Assembly: GCA_947626265.1 (NCBI GenBank)
Contig: CANQRM010000009.1
Span: 1 to 64,000 of the forward strand
Source of the DNA: an uncultured Oscillospiraceae bacterium
Lineage (GTDB): Bacteria > Bacillota > Clostridia > Oscillospirales > Oscillospiraceae
Direction of reading: 5' to 3'
Length of the DNA: 64,000 nt
A program made the translations under genes and the position numbers. Of this stretch, positions 20,694-29,439 are shown piece after piece. How positions within the stretch are numbered: position 1 is the first letter of the stretch; every line of letters begins with the position of its first letter. The notes under the pieces are model-generated. The model saw only the letters and a list, made by a program, of their open reading frames with translations, searched no databases and had not been told where the DNA came from.

Positions 20694-21311
20694 TCAATGG
20701 ATGAAATTTGTGGCCACACGGGGCTCTGTTTTGGGCAGTCCGTATTGCTCCCTGCCCAAGGCGATGCACTTCATGAGGAAGGCCATGTTCCGGGCCAGGG
20801 TCCGCATGGTCTGTAGGCCCTCCCCGTCCTGGGCCGCCTCCCCCTTTGCCAAGCCGTGGACACTGTTCCAATACTGGCTGGAGGCCACGGGCATGCCGGA
20901 GATGGTGAAGTATTTATTGAGCTCGTCGAAGGTGGCGGACAGGCCGCCCCGCCGGGCCACTACCACGCTGGCGCCCACCTTCATGGTCTTGTCGAAGGGC
21001 GTGCTGTAAAAGAGCCTGTCCAGCAGGGCCACGAGGGTGGCGTTGGCGGAGGCGTAATATACAGGGCTCGCCACCACCAGGCCGTCGCATGCCTCGAATT
21101 TCGGCGCAATCTCGTTCACAGCGTCGTCAAAGACGCACTTGCCCTTCTTTGCGCAGCCGTTGCAGGCCATGCAGCCCCGGATGGCCCGGCCGCCCACCTG
21201 GATGGTCTCCACCTCTATCCCCTCTTCGGCAAAGACTTTCTCCATCTCTGCTAGGGCGACGGACGTATTCCCATTCACCCGGGGGCTGCCGTTGAGCATC
21301 AGTACTTTCAT
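20694..21311 (-). other. Internal start: flavodoxin-like part with its own Shine-Dalgarno
   Basis: AAAGGAG lies 8 nt before the ATG at 21311, which begins MKVLMLNGSPR, the usual N-terminus of stand-alone flavodoxin-family reductases (205 residues). This suggests that the second domain is also, or mainly, made as its own protein from the same mRNA. Confidence 0.55.
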
Positions 21312-21896
21312 AGCATACTCTCCTTTTTGTCGTCTGTATGTATCTCTCTCCGTCACCACGATGGGCACGGGCCTGTCCAACGGTCCGATAGGGATAGCCT
21401 CCCGCATGAGCGTCTTCGGGCACACTGCGGCCGCCGGGCCGGCATACACTGCCAGAAAGCGGTCATAATACCCGCCCCCGTGGCCCAGCCGGTCCCCCGC
21501 CACATTGCAAGTCACGCAGGGTATCACGGCGAAGTCTATGGCCTCCGGGGGCACAAGCTCGCTCTCAGCAGGAGGCTCCAAAATGCCGTATCTCCCCGAC
21601 GCCAGCGTATCCAGCTCTGTTACAACGCGGAACTCCATGAGACCGGGTCCGGTACACACCGGCAACGCAAGATGCTTCCCATCTGCCAGCACCCGCCGCA
21701 GAAAGGGCCATATATCCGGCTCGTTTGCTGTACTTGCAAAGGCCAGCACCGTCCCCGCCACCCGATACTCCGGCAGCGCCGCCAGCCGCTTCCCTATTGC
21801 GGCGCCGGCCATGCGCAGGTAGTCTTTTGACAGCAAATTGACGGCAGCCGCGATTTCCTTACGAAGTTTTAGTTTTTGTTCTGGTAAAGATTTCAT
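20694..21896 (-). CDS. 5-formyltetrahydrofolate cyclo-ligase fused in frame to a flavodoxin-like / NADPH-dependent FMN reductase protein
   Basis: One continuous 400-codon frame. Codons 1-195 encode 5-formyl-THF cyclo-ligase (MTHFS), which converts 5-formyl-THF to 5,10-methenyl-THF with ATP: N-terminal KLKLRKEI and C-terminal GDRLGHGGGYYDRFL. There is no stop codon. The frame passes into a 205-residue flavodoxin-fold protein (MKVLMLNGSPRVNGNTS) with the FMN loop GSPRVNGNTS and a cysteine set CMACNGCAKKGKC (Cx2Cx2Cx5C), like iron-sulfur flavoproteins. The second part has its own start signals at 21311, so both a fusion and a separate flavoprotein are possible. The ATG at 21896 lacks a good Shine-Dalgarno sequence. 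The gene lies directly behind the tRNA terminator. Confidence 0.85.
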   Translation of the reverse strand: MKSLPEQKLKLRKEIAAAVNLLSKDYLRMAGAAIGKRLAALPEYRVAGTVLAFASTANEPDIWPFLRRVLADGKHLALPVCTGPGLMEFRVVTELDTLASGRYGILEPPAESELVPPEAIDFAVIPCVTCNVAGDRLGHGGGYYDRFLAVYAGPAAAVCPKTLMREAIPIGPLDRPVPIVVTERDTYRRQKGEYAMKVLMLNGSPRVNGNTSVALAEMEKVFAEEGIEVETIQVGGRAIRGCMACNGCAKKGKCVFDDAVNEIAPKFEACDGLVVASPVYYASANATLVALLDRLFYSTPFDKTMKVGASVVVARRGGLSATFDELNKYFTISGMPVASSQYWNSVHGLAKGEAAQDGEGLQTMRTLARNMAFLMKCIALGREQYGLPKTEPRVATNFIH

Positions 21897-21910
21897 AGCT
21901 AATTTTTTAC

Positions 21911-21942
21911 GGAAAAGCACCTGCATTCGCAGGTGCTTTTCC
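21911..21942. terminator. Terminator after the tRNA-Ser genes
   Basis: A 14-bp perfect stem GGAAAAGCACCTGC / GCAGGTGCTTTTCC with a 4-nt loop; the TTTT lies in the stem base. It begins 2 nt after the CCA end of tRNA-Ser(GCU) and ends only 14 nt before the cyclo-ligase ATG, so that gene needs read-through or an internal promoter. Confidence 0.8.
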
Positions 21943-21943
21943 G

Positions 21944-22035
21944 TGGCGGAGAAGGCGGGATTTGAACCCGCGCTGCGCTCATCACGCACTACTCCCTTAG
22001 CAGGGGAGCCCCTTCGGCCACTTGGGTACTTCTCC
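21944..22035 (-). tRNA. tRNA-Ser (anticodon GCU)
   Basis: A 92-nt class II tRNA with acceptor stem GGAGAAG / CTTCTCC, anticodon loop CTGCTAA inside CTCCC / GGGAG (anticodon GCU, reading AGC/AGU), a long variable arm, the T-loop GTTCAAATC, discriminator G and an encoded CCA. It is the second gene of a two-tRNA transcript. Confidence 0.97.
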
Positions 22036-22086
22036 AAGCCGAAGTCATATATTCACTCGGGACCGGACCCGGGACCGTCATAAAAA

Positions 22087-22175
22087 TGGCGGAGAGAGAG
22101 GGATTCGAACCCCCGGCCCCTTGCGGAGTCACTGGTTTTCAAGACCAGCTCCATAAACCACTCGGACATCTCTCC
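22087..22175 (-). tRNA. tRNA-Ser (anticodon UGA)
   Basis: An 89-nt class II tRNA with acceptor stem GGAGAGA / TCTCTCC, anticodon loop CTTGAAA inside CTGGT / ACCAG (anticodon UGA, reading UCN), a long variable arm, the T-loop GTTCGAATC, discriminator G and an encoded CCA. Confidence 0.97.
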
Positions 22176-22187
22176 GCATGCCCGAAC

Positions 22188-22216
22188 ATATTAGCACATA
22201 AACGCACGTCTGTCAA
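22188..22216 (-). promoter_or_regulatory. Promoter of the tRNA-Ser pair
   Basis: TTGACA (22216-22211), 17 bp, TAATAT (22193-22188) on the minus strand. Transcription would start a few bases before the first tRNA, giving a very short 5' leader. Confidence 0.8.
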
Positions 22217-22320
22217 ATGAAATCGCCGTCATAAGGGAGAATTTTTCCGCCGGGTATGGGCTTGGGCGGAAAAGTATGGTAATATAAGCAAAAGATAATT
22301 TCCCCGGGAGGAATTTCCAT

Positions 22321-23931
22321 ATGATCACCGTTGAGAACCTTTCCCTTCAGTACGGAAGCCAGGTACTTTTCTCCGGCGCGGACCTGCAGTTCACCGCCGG
22401 CAACTGCTACGGCATCATCGGCGCCAACGGCGCGGGCAAGTCCACGTTCCTGAAGCTGCTGTCCGGCCAGGAGGAGCCCACCAAAGGCCATATCTATATT
22501 GACCCCAAGTGCCGCATGAGCGTGCTCCGGCAGGACCAGAACATGTTCGACGACTGCGCCGTGCTGGAGACGGTCATCATGGGCAATCCCCGGCTCTATG
22601 AGTGCGGAAAGGAGAAGGACGCCATATACGATAAGCCGGACTTTTCCGACGCCGACGGCATCCGTGCGGCGGAGCTGGAGGAGGAATATGCCGAGCTGGG
22701 CGGCTGGGAAGCTGAGTCCGACGCGGGCAGGCTCCTGCAGGGTCTGGGCATCCCCGTGGCGCTGCATCAAAAGCAGATGACTGAGCTGGAGGGGCGGCAG
22801 AAGGTGAAGGTGCTGCTTGCCCAGGCCCTCTTCGGCCACCCGGACATCATATTGCTGGACGAGCCCACCAACAACCTGGACCTGGCCTCCACCGTGTGGC
22901 TGGAGGACTTTCTCATGGACTATGAGGGCACTGTGCTGGTAGTGAGCCACGACCGGTACTTCCTCAACAACATCTGCACCCACATCGTGGACATCGACTA
23001 CGGCAAGATCCGCATGTACGTGGGCAACTACGACTTCTGGTACGAGTCCAGCCAGCTGATGCAGAAGCTCATCAAGGACCAGAACAAGAAGGCGGAACAG
23101 AAAATAGCGGAGCTGCAGAGCTTCATCGCCCGCTTCTCCGCCAATAAATCCAAATCCCGTCAGGCCACCAGCCGCCGGAAGCTGCTGGATAAGATCACCG
23201 TGGAACAGATGCCCGCCTCCTCCCGGCGCTATCCCTGGGTGGGCTTTAAGGCGGAGCGGGAGCCGGGCAAGGACCGGCTCTTCGTAACGAACCTCTCCAA
23301 GACCGTGGACGGCGTCAAGCTCATCAACAACGTCTCCTTCATCATGGGCAAGGAGGACAAGATCGCCATCATCGGCGCCAATGAAAACGCCATCACCTGC
23401 CTTTTCCAGCTGCTGGCCGGGGAGCTGGAGCCCGACGAAGGCGAGATCAAGTGGGGCGTATCCACCACACAGAGCTACTTCCCCCGGGACTTCGGCCCCT
23501 ACTTTGACGGCTGCGACCTGGAGCTCATGGACTGGATGCGCCAGTTCTCCACCGACAAGCGGGAGAGCTACCTGCGCACCTTCCTGGGCCGGATGCTCTT
23601 CTCCGGGGACGACGTATACAAGAAGGTATCCGTCCTCTCCGGCGGGGAGAAGATGCGCTGCATGATATCCAAGACCATGCTGGAGGGGGCCAACGTGCTC
23701 ATGTTCGACCAGCCCACCAACCACCTGGACCTGGAAAGCATAGCCGCCCTCAACAACGGCATGACCGCCTTCCCCTACAACATCCTCTTCTACAGCCACG
23801 ACCACCAGCTGACCCAGACCGTGGCCAACCGCATCATCGAGCTCACAGAGGACGGCTGCATCGACCGGCAGTGCACCTATGACGAGTATATGCACATGAT
23901 GGGCCGGGACCAGAACGAGATCGTGGAGTGA
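22321..23931 (+). CDS. ABC-F family ATPase (YbiT/Uup-like), with a degenerate second site
   Basis: A 536-residue soluble protein with two ATPase domains and no membrane segments, the ABC-F plan of ribosome-associated translation factors. Domain 1 has an intact Walker A (GANGAGKS, 34-41), Walker B and catalytic Glu181 (LLDEPTNNLD), but its signature is TELEGRQK instead of LSGGQ. Domain 2 has LSGGE (439-443), but its Walker A reads GANENAIT (352-359) without the GK, and its catalytic Glu is Gln464 (MFDQPTNHLD). One composite site should therefore be active and the other dead. The charged inter-domain linker is about residues 240-310. GGAGG precedes the ATG. Confidence 0.9.
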   Translation: MITVENLSLQYGSQVLFSGADLQFTAGNCYGIIGANGAGKSTFLKLLSGQEEPTKGHIYIDPKCRMSVLRQDQNMFDDCAVLETVIMGNPRLYECGKEKDAIYDKPDFSDADGIRAAELEEEYAELGGWEAESDAGRLLQGLGIPVALHQKQMTELEGRQKVKVLLAQALFGHPDIILLDEPTNNLDLASTVWLEDFLMDYEGTVLVVSHDRYFLNNICTHIVDIDYGKIRMYVGNYDFWYESSQLMQKLIKDQNKKAEQKIAELQSFIARFSANKSKSRQATSRRKLLDKITVEQMPASSRRYPWVGFKAEREPGKDRLFVTNLSKTVDGVKLINNVSFIMGKEDKIAIIGANENAITCLFQLLAGELEPDEGEIKWGVSTTQSYFPRDFGPYFDGCDLELMDWMRQFSTDKRESYLRTFLGRMLFSGDDVYKKVSVLSGGEKMRCMISKTMLEGANVLMFDQPTNHLDLESIAALNNGMTAFPYNILFYSHDHQLTQTVANRIIELTEDGCIDRQCTYDEYMHMMGRDQNEIVE

Positions 23932-23942
23932 CCTCTCCCCTG

Positions 23943-24584
23943 TCAGCCCTGGCGTATCATATCCCTGAGAGCGGCGGCCACCACCGGGCAGGCGGCGGCG
24001 TACCCCTCCCCGCTGGGATGGAGCCCATCATAGGAATAGCCGTCCTGCAGCCGCCCATCCTCCGTGCGAAGGGCGCTGAACACATCCACGTATGTACAGC
24101 CCAGTTCAAAGGCCGCGCCCTCCAGCCGTCCGTTCAATGTCATGATGCGCCGGTTGAAAAGGAGCGGGCTGCCCTCCACGATGGGATAGACGGACTGCAG
24201 CAGGATCTTTGCCTTGGGCACGTGCTCCTGGATGCCCTGGATGATGGCCCGCAGATTTGCGACGATGACATCCTCCGGTATATCCTCATAGAGGTCGTTC
24301 ACGCCCCCCAGGATCACCACGATATCGGGCTGGCGGTCATATACGGCCTGGATCCTATCCAGCATGTCCCCGGTGGTATCGCCGGCCACGCCCAGATTCA
24401 CCGCATTCAGACCCGGATAGTATTCCTCCAGGTCGCAGAAGTCCGTGATGCTGTCGCCGAAAAAGACGGCCCTGCCGTCCCAGTTGGAAAAAACGTATTC
24501 ATCGGACGGCGCACCGCCAAGCAGCCCTGTCGCCATATTCAAACCTACCAAAAGCAGAAGGATATGCATATACAATGCGCTCAT
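23943..24584 (-). CDS. SGNH/GDSL-family hydrolase, membrane-anchored or secreted
   Basis: A 213-residue esterase-fold protein. An N-terminal hydrophobic segment (HILLLLVGLNMATGLLGG) suggests a signal anchor. Block I is VFFGDSITD with the nucleophile Ser, block III is LGGVNDLYED, and block V is DGLHPSGEGY with the Asp-His pair. These are the marks of SGNH hydrolases, which remove acyl or acetyl groups from lipids, sugars or cell-wall polymers; the substrate is unknown. I chose the ATG at 24584, 10 nt after GGAGG. A nearer ATG at 24589 is out of frame and stops at once. Confidence 0.86.
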   Translation of the reverse strand: MSALYMHILLLLVGLNMATGLLGGAPSDEYVFSNWDGRAVFFGDSITDFCDLEEYYPGLNAVNLGVAGDTTGDMLDRIQAVYDRQPDIVVILGGVNDLYEDIPEDVIVANLRAIIQGIQEHVPKAKILLQSVYPIVEGSPLLFNRRIMTLNGRLEGAAFELGCTYVDVFSALRTEDGRLQDGYSYDGLHPSGEGYAAACPVVAAALRDMIRQG

Positions 24585-24630
24585 GCCATGTATACCTCCT
24601 CCGCCGCGCCGAAATGGCCGGCGGTTTTTG

Positions 24631-25446
24631 TTATCTTGCCCGCAGCTCCCAGAAGGCCACCGCCCCGGCGGCCGCCACATTCAGGGAGTCTACCCCGTGA
24701 GCCATGGGAATGCGCACGGTCCAGTCGCAGGCGGCGACAGTCGTGCTCTTGAGCCCGTCCCCCTCCGTGCCCAGCACGACGGCAAGGCGGGGTTCCGCCT
24801 TGAGCGCCGGGTCGTCGACGGGCACTGAATCGTCGCTCAGGGCCATGGCCGCCGTCTTGAAGCCCAGGGCGTGCAGCCGGGCCATGCCCTCCTCCGGCCA
24901 GCCGGGAAGATAGGCCCAGGGCACCTGCAGCACCGTGCCCATGCTCACCCGCACCGCCCGGCGGTTCAGGGGGTCGCAGCAGCTCTCGGAGAGCAGCACC
25001 CCGTCCATGCCAAGGGCCGCCGCAGAGCGGAACACAGCTCCCACGTTGGTACTGTCCGTGATGTCCTCCAATACGGCCACGCGCCGTGCGCCGGCGCATA
25101 CCTCCTCCACCGTTTTGGGTGTGGGCCTTGCCATCGCGCAGAGGATGCCCCGGTTCACGGTGTAGCCTGTGAGCTTTTCCAGCACCTCCCGGTCCGCCGT
25201 GTATACCGCGGCGTCCGGACACAGCGCCATAAGCTCCGCACCCTGACCTGTCAGGTGCCGCCGTTCCATCAAGAGCGCCTTTGGCGCGCAGCCCGCCGCC
25301 AGCGCCACCCGGATGGCCTTGGCGCTCTCGCATATGAATACGCCCTTTTCCGGCTCCAATCGATTGCGAAGCTGGGCCTCCGTGAGCCGGGCGAACATGT
25401 CCAGCTCCGGCGCGGCGATATCCGTTATCTTGATGATCTTGTCCAT
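24631..25446 (-). CDS. SpoU/TrmH-family RNA 2'-O-methyltransferase
   Basis: A 271-residue SPOUT enzyme that methylates a ribose 2'-OH of rRNA or tRNA with SAM. The N-terminal domain is a substrate-binding region (about 1-105). The trefoil-knot catalytic domain has the three motifs NVGAVFRSAAALG, VVLGTEGDGL and IPMAHGVDSLNVAAAGAVA. The RNA target is not evident. The start is 10 nt after the pcrA stop, so the two genes form an operon with the SGNH hydrolase gene likely following. Confidence 0.92.
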   Translation of the reverse strand: MDKIIKITDIAAPELDMFARLTEAQLRNRLEPEKGVFICESAKAIRVALAAGCAPKALLMERRHLTGQGAELMALCPDAAVYTADREVLEKLTGYTVNRGILCAMARPTPKTVEEVCAGARRVAVLEDITDSTNVGAVFRSAAALGMDGVLLSESCCDPLNRRAVRVSMGTVLQVPWAYLPGWPEEGMARLHALGFKTAAMALSDDSVPVDDPALKAEPRLAVVLGTEGDGLKSTTVAACDWTVRIPMAHGVDSLNVAAAGAVAFWELRAR

Positions 25447-25456
25447 ACCGCGCCTC

Positions 25457-27601
25457 TCACAGTTTCCTCAGTTTCGCCCGGAAGGAGATGGCCCGGGGCG
25501 TGTCCATGCCGTCGAAGCGCACGATGTGGGCGCCCTTTTCCGTGTTCACATCCACCACAGTCCCAGACCCCAGGATATCGTGGGCTACCCGGTCCCCCAC
25601 GGCAAAGGTCTGCCCCTCCATGTTCTCCGGCAGGTATTTCTCCGTCACGGCGATATACTCCCGGGCCTCGGCGATCAGCCCCTCCCGGGGCGGCTGGGTG
25701 TACTCCACGCACGCCGGGTCGATGTCCAGGATGAACCGGGAGGGATACCGGGGCGAGCCGTCAGTATTGCGTCCCTCCGCCTCGGTGAGGAAGAGACGCT
25801 TTTCCGCCCTCGTCATGGCTACGAAGGCAAGTCGCCTCTCCTCCTCCATGGCCGGCAGGGTCCGGGTCCTGCGGGAGGGGAATATGCCCTCGTTCATGCC
25901 GCACAGGAACACATAGGGAAATTCCAGGCCCTTGGCCGCGTGGACGGTCATCAATTTCACCTTATCTCCCGGCTCGGCGGCGTCGGCATTGGTAAAGAGG
26001 GCCACGTGATTCAGGTAGTGCTCCAGCGTGGCCTCCTCCCCGCAGGTGGTCTCGTACTCATATACCGCCTGCTTCAGCTCCGCCAGGTTATCAAGCCGCT
26101 CCTGGCTGCCCTCGGTGCGCAGGGCCTCCTCATAGCCGCTCTCGTTGAGGATAGCGGACAGCACCTCGCTCACCGGCCGCCGGGCATAGTCCGCGGCATA
26201 GCGCTCTATGAGACTTACGAAGGACGCCGCCTTCGTGCCCTTGAAGATATCGTCCTCCAGAGACCGGGTCAGGGCGTCGTAGAGGGAGCAGCCCAGCCTC
26301 TCCGCCGCTTTTTCCAGGTATTCCATCCGCCGCCGGCCCATGTTTCGCTTGGGGCTGTTCACGACGCGGCGGAAGGAGAGGTCGTCCTTATAGGCGATCA
26401 TGCGCAGGTAGGAAAGGGCGTCCTTTATCTCCATGCGGGCAAAAAACTGTACGCCGCTGTAGATGGTATAGGGGACCTTGCGCTTTAAGAGCACCTCCTC
26501 CACCGACCGGGTCACATAGTGGGCCCGGTAGAGGATGGTCATATCCTTGTAGGGCACGCCCTGGTCGTGGAGTTCATTCAATTGCAGGGATATCCACTCC
26601 GCCTCCGCTTCGGCGGTCTTTGCGTGGTGACAAAGCACGCTCTCCCCCGCCGGGAGCTGCGGTATCAGGTCCTTCTTGATGCGGTTATGGTTTTTGTCGA
26701 TAAGGGAGTTGGCCGCGGCCAATATCTGGGGCGTGGAGCGGTAGTTCTCCATCATCATGATGGTCTTCGTTCCGGGAAAACGCCGGTCGAAGTCCAGCAG
26801 AAACTTCACGTCCGCGCCCCGCCAAGTGTAGATGGTCTGGTCCGGGTCTCCCACGATGAACAGGTTCTTGTGATAGCCGCACAGGGCCTCCATCAGCTCA
26901 TACTGAAGCGTGTCGATGTCCTGAAACTCGTCTATCATGATGTATTCCAGGCGTTTTTGCCACTTGAGCCGGATATCCTCGTGTTTCTGGAATATGTAGA
27001 GGGTGAATTTGATGAGATCGTTATAATCCAGACCGAAGCACTTTTTCTCCTGGTAGAGGTAGCCGTAGAAGATGATATCCCGGGCGGACGTGGCCTTGTC
27101 ATATTTCTCCCGCAGGCTGTCCAGGTCCATGGCGATCATGTCCAGGTAATACTCCGGCCGCTTGAAGAGCTTTTCGATCTCGATCATATCCCGGGCAGCG
27201 GCAAAGGTCATGTCCCGCAGTGTGAGGCCCCGTTCCTCATAGATGATGCGGAGCATGGCGTCGATGTCGGAGTTGTCCAGCACCAGAAAGCTTTTGGGGT
27301 ACTGGACGGCAAAGCTGTCCTCCTGCAGGACAGAGACGCAAAAGCCATGGAAGGTGTTGATATAGCCGGTGTCGTTGTCGCCGGTGAGATTATGGATGCG
27401 CTGGCGCATCTCGTTGGCAGCCTTGTTGGTGAAGGTGACGCACAGGATGTTTCCCGGCAGAATGCCAAGATCGTTCACAAGATAGGCAAAGCGGTGGGTC
27501 AGAGCACGGGTCTTGCCGGAGCCGGCTCCGGCGATGACGCGCACGTATCCTTCCGTCGTTGTGACCGCCGCCCGCTGGGCGTCGTTCAGCGCACAGTCCA
27601 T
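25457..27601 (-). CDS. pcrA: UvrD/PcrA-type ATP-dependent DNA helicase
   Basis: A superfamily 1A 3'-5' helicase of 714 residues, used in repair and in clearing proteins from DNA. Walker A is GAGSGKT (25-31); later motifs include IMIDEFQD, VGDPDQTIYTWRGA, ENYRSTPQI and TVHAAKGLEFPYVFL. The C-terminal tail (FAVGDRVAHDILGSGTVVD) is the Tudor-like RNA-polymerase-binding module typical of PcrA. It is slightly shorter than Bacillus PcrA. The ATG lies 7 nt after GGAGG. Confidence 0.93.
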   Translation of the reverse strand: MDCALNDAQRAAVTTTEGYVRVIAGAGSGKTRALTHRFAYLVNDLGILPGNILCVTFTNKAANEMRQRIHNLTGDNDTGYINTFHGFCVSVLQEDSFAVQYPKSFLVLDNSDIDAMLRIIYEERGLTLRDMTFAAARDMIEIEKLFKRPEYYLDMIAMDLDSLREKYDKATSARDIIFYGYLYQEKKCFGLDYNDLIKFTLYIFQKHEDIRLKWQKRLEYIMIDEFQDIDTLQYELMEALCGYHKNLFIVGDPDQTIYTWRGADVKFLLDFDRRFPGTKTIMMMENYRSTPQILAAANSLIDKNHNRIKKDLIPQLPAGESVLCHHAKTAEAEAEWISLQLNELHDQGVPYKDMTILYRAHYVTRSVEEVLLKRKVPYTIYSGVQFFARMEIKDALSYLRMIAYKDDLSFRRVVNSPKRNMGRRRMEYLEKAAERLGCSLYDALTRSLEDDIFKGTKAASFVSLIERYAADYARRPVSEVLSAILNESGYEEALRTEGSQERLDNLAELKQAVYEYETTCGEEATLEHYLNHVALFTNADAAEPGDKVKLMTVHAAKGLEFPYVFLCGMNEGIFPSRRTRTLPAMEEERRLAFVAMTRAEKRLFLTEAEGRNTDGSPRYPSRFILDIDPACVEYTQPPREGLIAEAREYIAVTEKYLPENMEGQTFAVGDRVAHDILGSGTVVDVNTEKGAHIVRFDGMDTPRAISFRAKLRKL

Positions 27602-27682
27602 GGTATGACCTCCTTCCCGCTATACCGCCATTATCCATACACGCTGTCCCAAAGGACGGACAGCAGAACATATTTCCCGATA

Positions 27683-27711
27683 ATTATAGCATATTTCCCC
27701 TCTTCTGTACA
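27683..27711 (-). promoter_or_regulatory. Promoter of the pcrA operon
   Basis: TGTACA (27711-27706), 17 bp, TATAAT (27688-27683) on the minus strand, with an extended -10 (TGCTATAAT). Confidence 0.65.
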
Positions 27712-27717
27712 TGGAAA

Positions 27718-27743
27718 CGTCCCCCGCCCGCAGGCGGGGGACG
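27718..27743 (-). terminator. Terminator of the purine operon after fhs
   Basis: An 11-bp perfect stem CGTCCCCCGCC / GGCGGGGGACG with a 4-nt loop, 12 bp after the fhs stop codon. On the minus strand a short TTTCC follows. Confidence 0.7.
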
Positions 27744-27755
27744 CGCTGTGTTTTA

Positions 27756-29423
27756 TCAGAACAGGCCAGAGATGACGCCGTTGTCATCCACGTCGATCTT
27801 CTCCGCGGCGGGGACTTTGGGCAGGCCTGGCATAGTCATGATGTCACCGGTCAGCACCACGGCGAAGCCGGCGCCGGCGGAGACCTTGACCTCCTTCACC
27901 GTGACGGTGAAGCCCTCCGGCGCACCCAAGAGTGCCGGGTCGTCGGAAAAACTGTACTGGGTCTTGGCGATGCACACGGGCAGGCCGCCGAAGCCCAGGT
28001 CCGCGAGCCGCGCGATCTGCTTCTGGGCGGCGGGCAGGATGCTCACGCCCGCGCCGCCGTAGACCTTCTGCACCACGGCCTCGATCTTCTTGTCCAGAGG
28101 CATATCCAGCTCATAGCTGAAATGGAAGTCCGGCTTCTCCTCCTCACAGACCCGGACCACCTCGGCGGCCAGGTCGGTGGCACCGGCGCCGCCCTTGGCC
28201 CAGAAGTCACCCAGGACCGCCTTTACGCCCAGCCTGGCGCAGGAGTCGATGACCTGCTGCACCTCCGCGTCCGTATCCGTGGGGAAGCGGTTCACCGCCA
28301 CCACACAGGGCAGGCCGTAGACGTTTTTGATGTTGGACACATGCCGCAGGAGGTTCGGCATGCCCTTTTCCAGGGCCGCCAGGTCCTCATGGCCAAGATC
28401 GGTCTTGGGCAGGCCGCCGTGCATCTTGAGTGCCCGGATGGTGGCGACCACCACCACCGCAGAGGGTGTCAGCCCCGCGTAGCGGCACTTGATGTCCAAA
28501 AACTTCTCCGCACCCAGGTCCGCGCCGAAGCCTGCCTCCGTGACGGTGTAGTCGGCCAGCTTCATGGCCATGCGGGTGGCCAGCACGCTGTTGCACCCGT
28601 GGGCGATGTTGGCAAAGGGCCCGCCGTGGACGAAGGCCGGGGTCCCCTCCAATGTCTGGACCAGATTGGGCTTCAAAGCATCCTTCAGAAGGGCTGCCAT
28701 GGCGCCCACGGCCTTCAGTTCCTTGGCCGTCACGGGTGCGCCGTCGTAGGTATAGGCCACCACGATGCGGCCGAGGCGCTCCTTGAGGTCATGGATGGAC
28801 GAAGCCAGGCAGAACACCGCCATGATCTCCGTGGCCACGGTGATATCGTAGCCGTCCTCCCGGGGCACGCCGTTCACGCGCCCTCCCAGACCGTCCACCA
28901 CATGCCTGAGCTGGCGGTCGTTCATGTCCACGCAGCGCTTCCAGGTGACGGTCTTGGGGTCGATGTTCAGGGCGTTGCCCTGGTAGATGTGGTTATCCAG
29001 CATGGCGGCCAAGAGGTTGTTGGCCGCGCCGATGGCGTGAAAGTCCCCGGTGAAGTGGAGGTTTATGTCCTCCATGGGCACCACCTGGGCATAGCCGCCG
29101 CCGGCCGCGCCGCCCTTCACGCCGAACACGGGCCCCAGAGAGGGCTCCCGCAGGGCCAGGATGGCGTTCTTGCCGATGCGGCGCATGCCGTCGGCGAGAC
29201 CTATACTGGTGGTGGTCTTGCCCTCGCCCGCGGGTGTGGGGGTGATGGCCGTCACAAGAATGAGCTTCCCGTCGGGACGGCTGCTCTCATTCAGGAGGGC
29301 ATAGTCCACCTTGGCCTTATACTTCCCGTAGGGCTCCAGGTACTTTTCGTCCACGCCGGCGCGCTGGGCGATGACGCCGATGGGCTCCATTTTACAGGCC
29401 TGGGCGATCTCGATATCGGTCAT
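27756..29423 (-). CDS. fhs: Formate-tetrahydrofolate ligase
   Basis: Fhs makes 10-formyl-THF from formate, THF and ATP. The 555 residues match the family, with the P-loop [19 protein letters not shown] at about 61-79. The ATG at 29423 lies 8 nt after GGAGG; a TTG 6 nt upstream is less likely. It is the last gene of the purine operon, 16 nt after guaB. The placement is sensible because PurN and the AICAR transformylase in the same operon each consume 10-formyl-THF. Confidence 0.97.
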   Translation of the reverse strand: MTDIEIAQACKMEPIGVIAQRAGVDEKYLEPYGKYKAKVDYALLNESSRPDGKLILVTAITPTPAGEGKTTTSIGLADGMRRIGKNAILALREPSLGPVFGVKGGAAGGGYAQVVPMEDINLHFTGDFHAIGAANNLLAAMLDNHIYQGNALNIDPKTVTWKRCVDMNDRQLRHVVDGLGGRVNGVPREDGYDITVATEIMAVFCLASSIHDLKERLGRIVVAYTYDGAPVTAKELKAVGAMAALLKDALKPNLVQTLEGTPAFVHGGPFANIAHGCNSVLATRMAMKLADYTVTEAGFGADLGAEKFLDIKCRYAGLTPSAVVVVATIRALKMHGGLPKTDLGHEDLAALEKGMPNLLRHVSNIKNVYGLPCVVAVNRFPTDTDAEVQQVIDSCARLGVKAVLGDFWAKGGAGATDLAAEVVRVCEEEKPDFHFSYELDMPLDKKIEAVVQKVYGGAGVSILPAAQKQIARLADLGFGGLPVCIAKTQYSFSDDPALLGAPEGFTVTVKEVKVSAGAGFAVVLTGDIMTMPGLPKVPAAEKIDVDDNGVISGLF

Positions 29424-29439
29424 GAGCAAGTCCTCCTTG

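Noticed and set aside
21897-22037. Extension of the cyclo-ligase frame upstream to an ATG at 22037
   Set aside because: It would translate tRNA-Ser(GCU) and its terminator; the sequence there is explained by the tRNA.
24595-24635. GC-rich hairpin with TTTTTG on the plus strand between the SpoU and SGNH genes
   Set aside because: The T-run faces the wrong strand for the local genes and is part of the SpoU C-terminal codons; function unclear.
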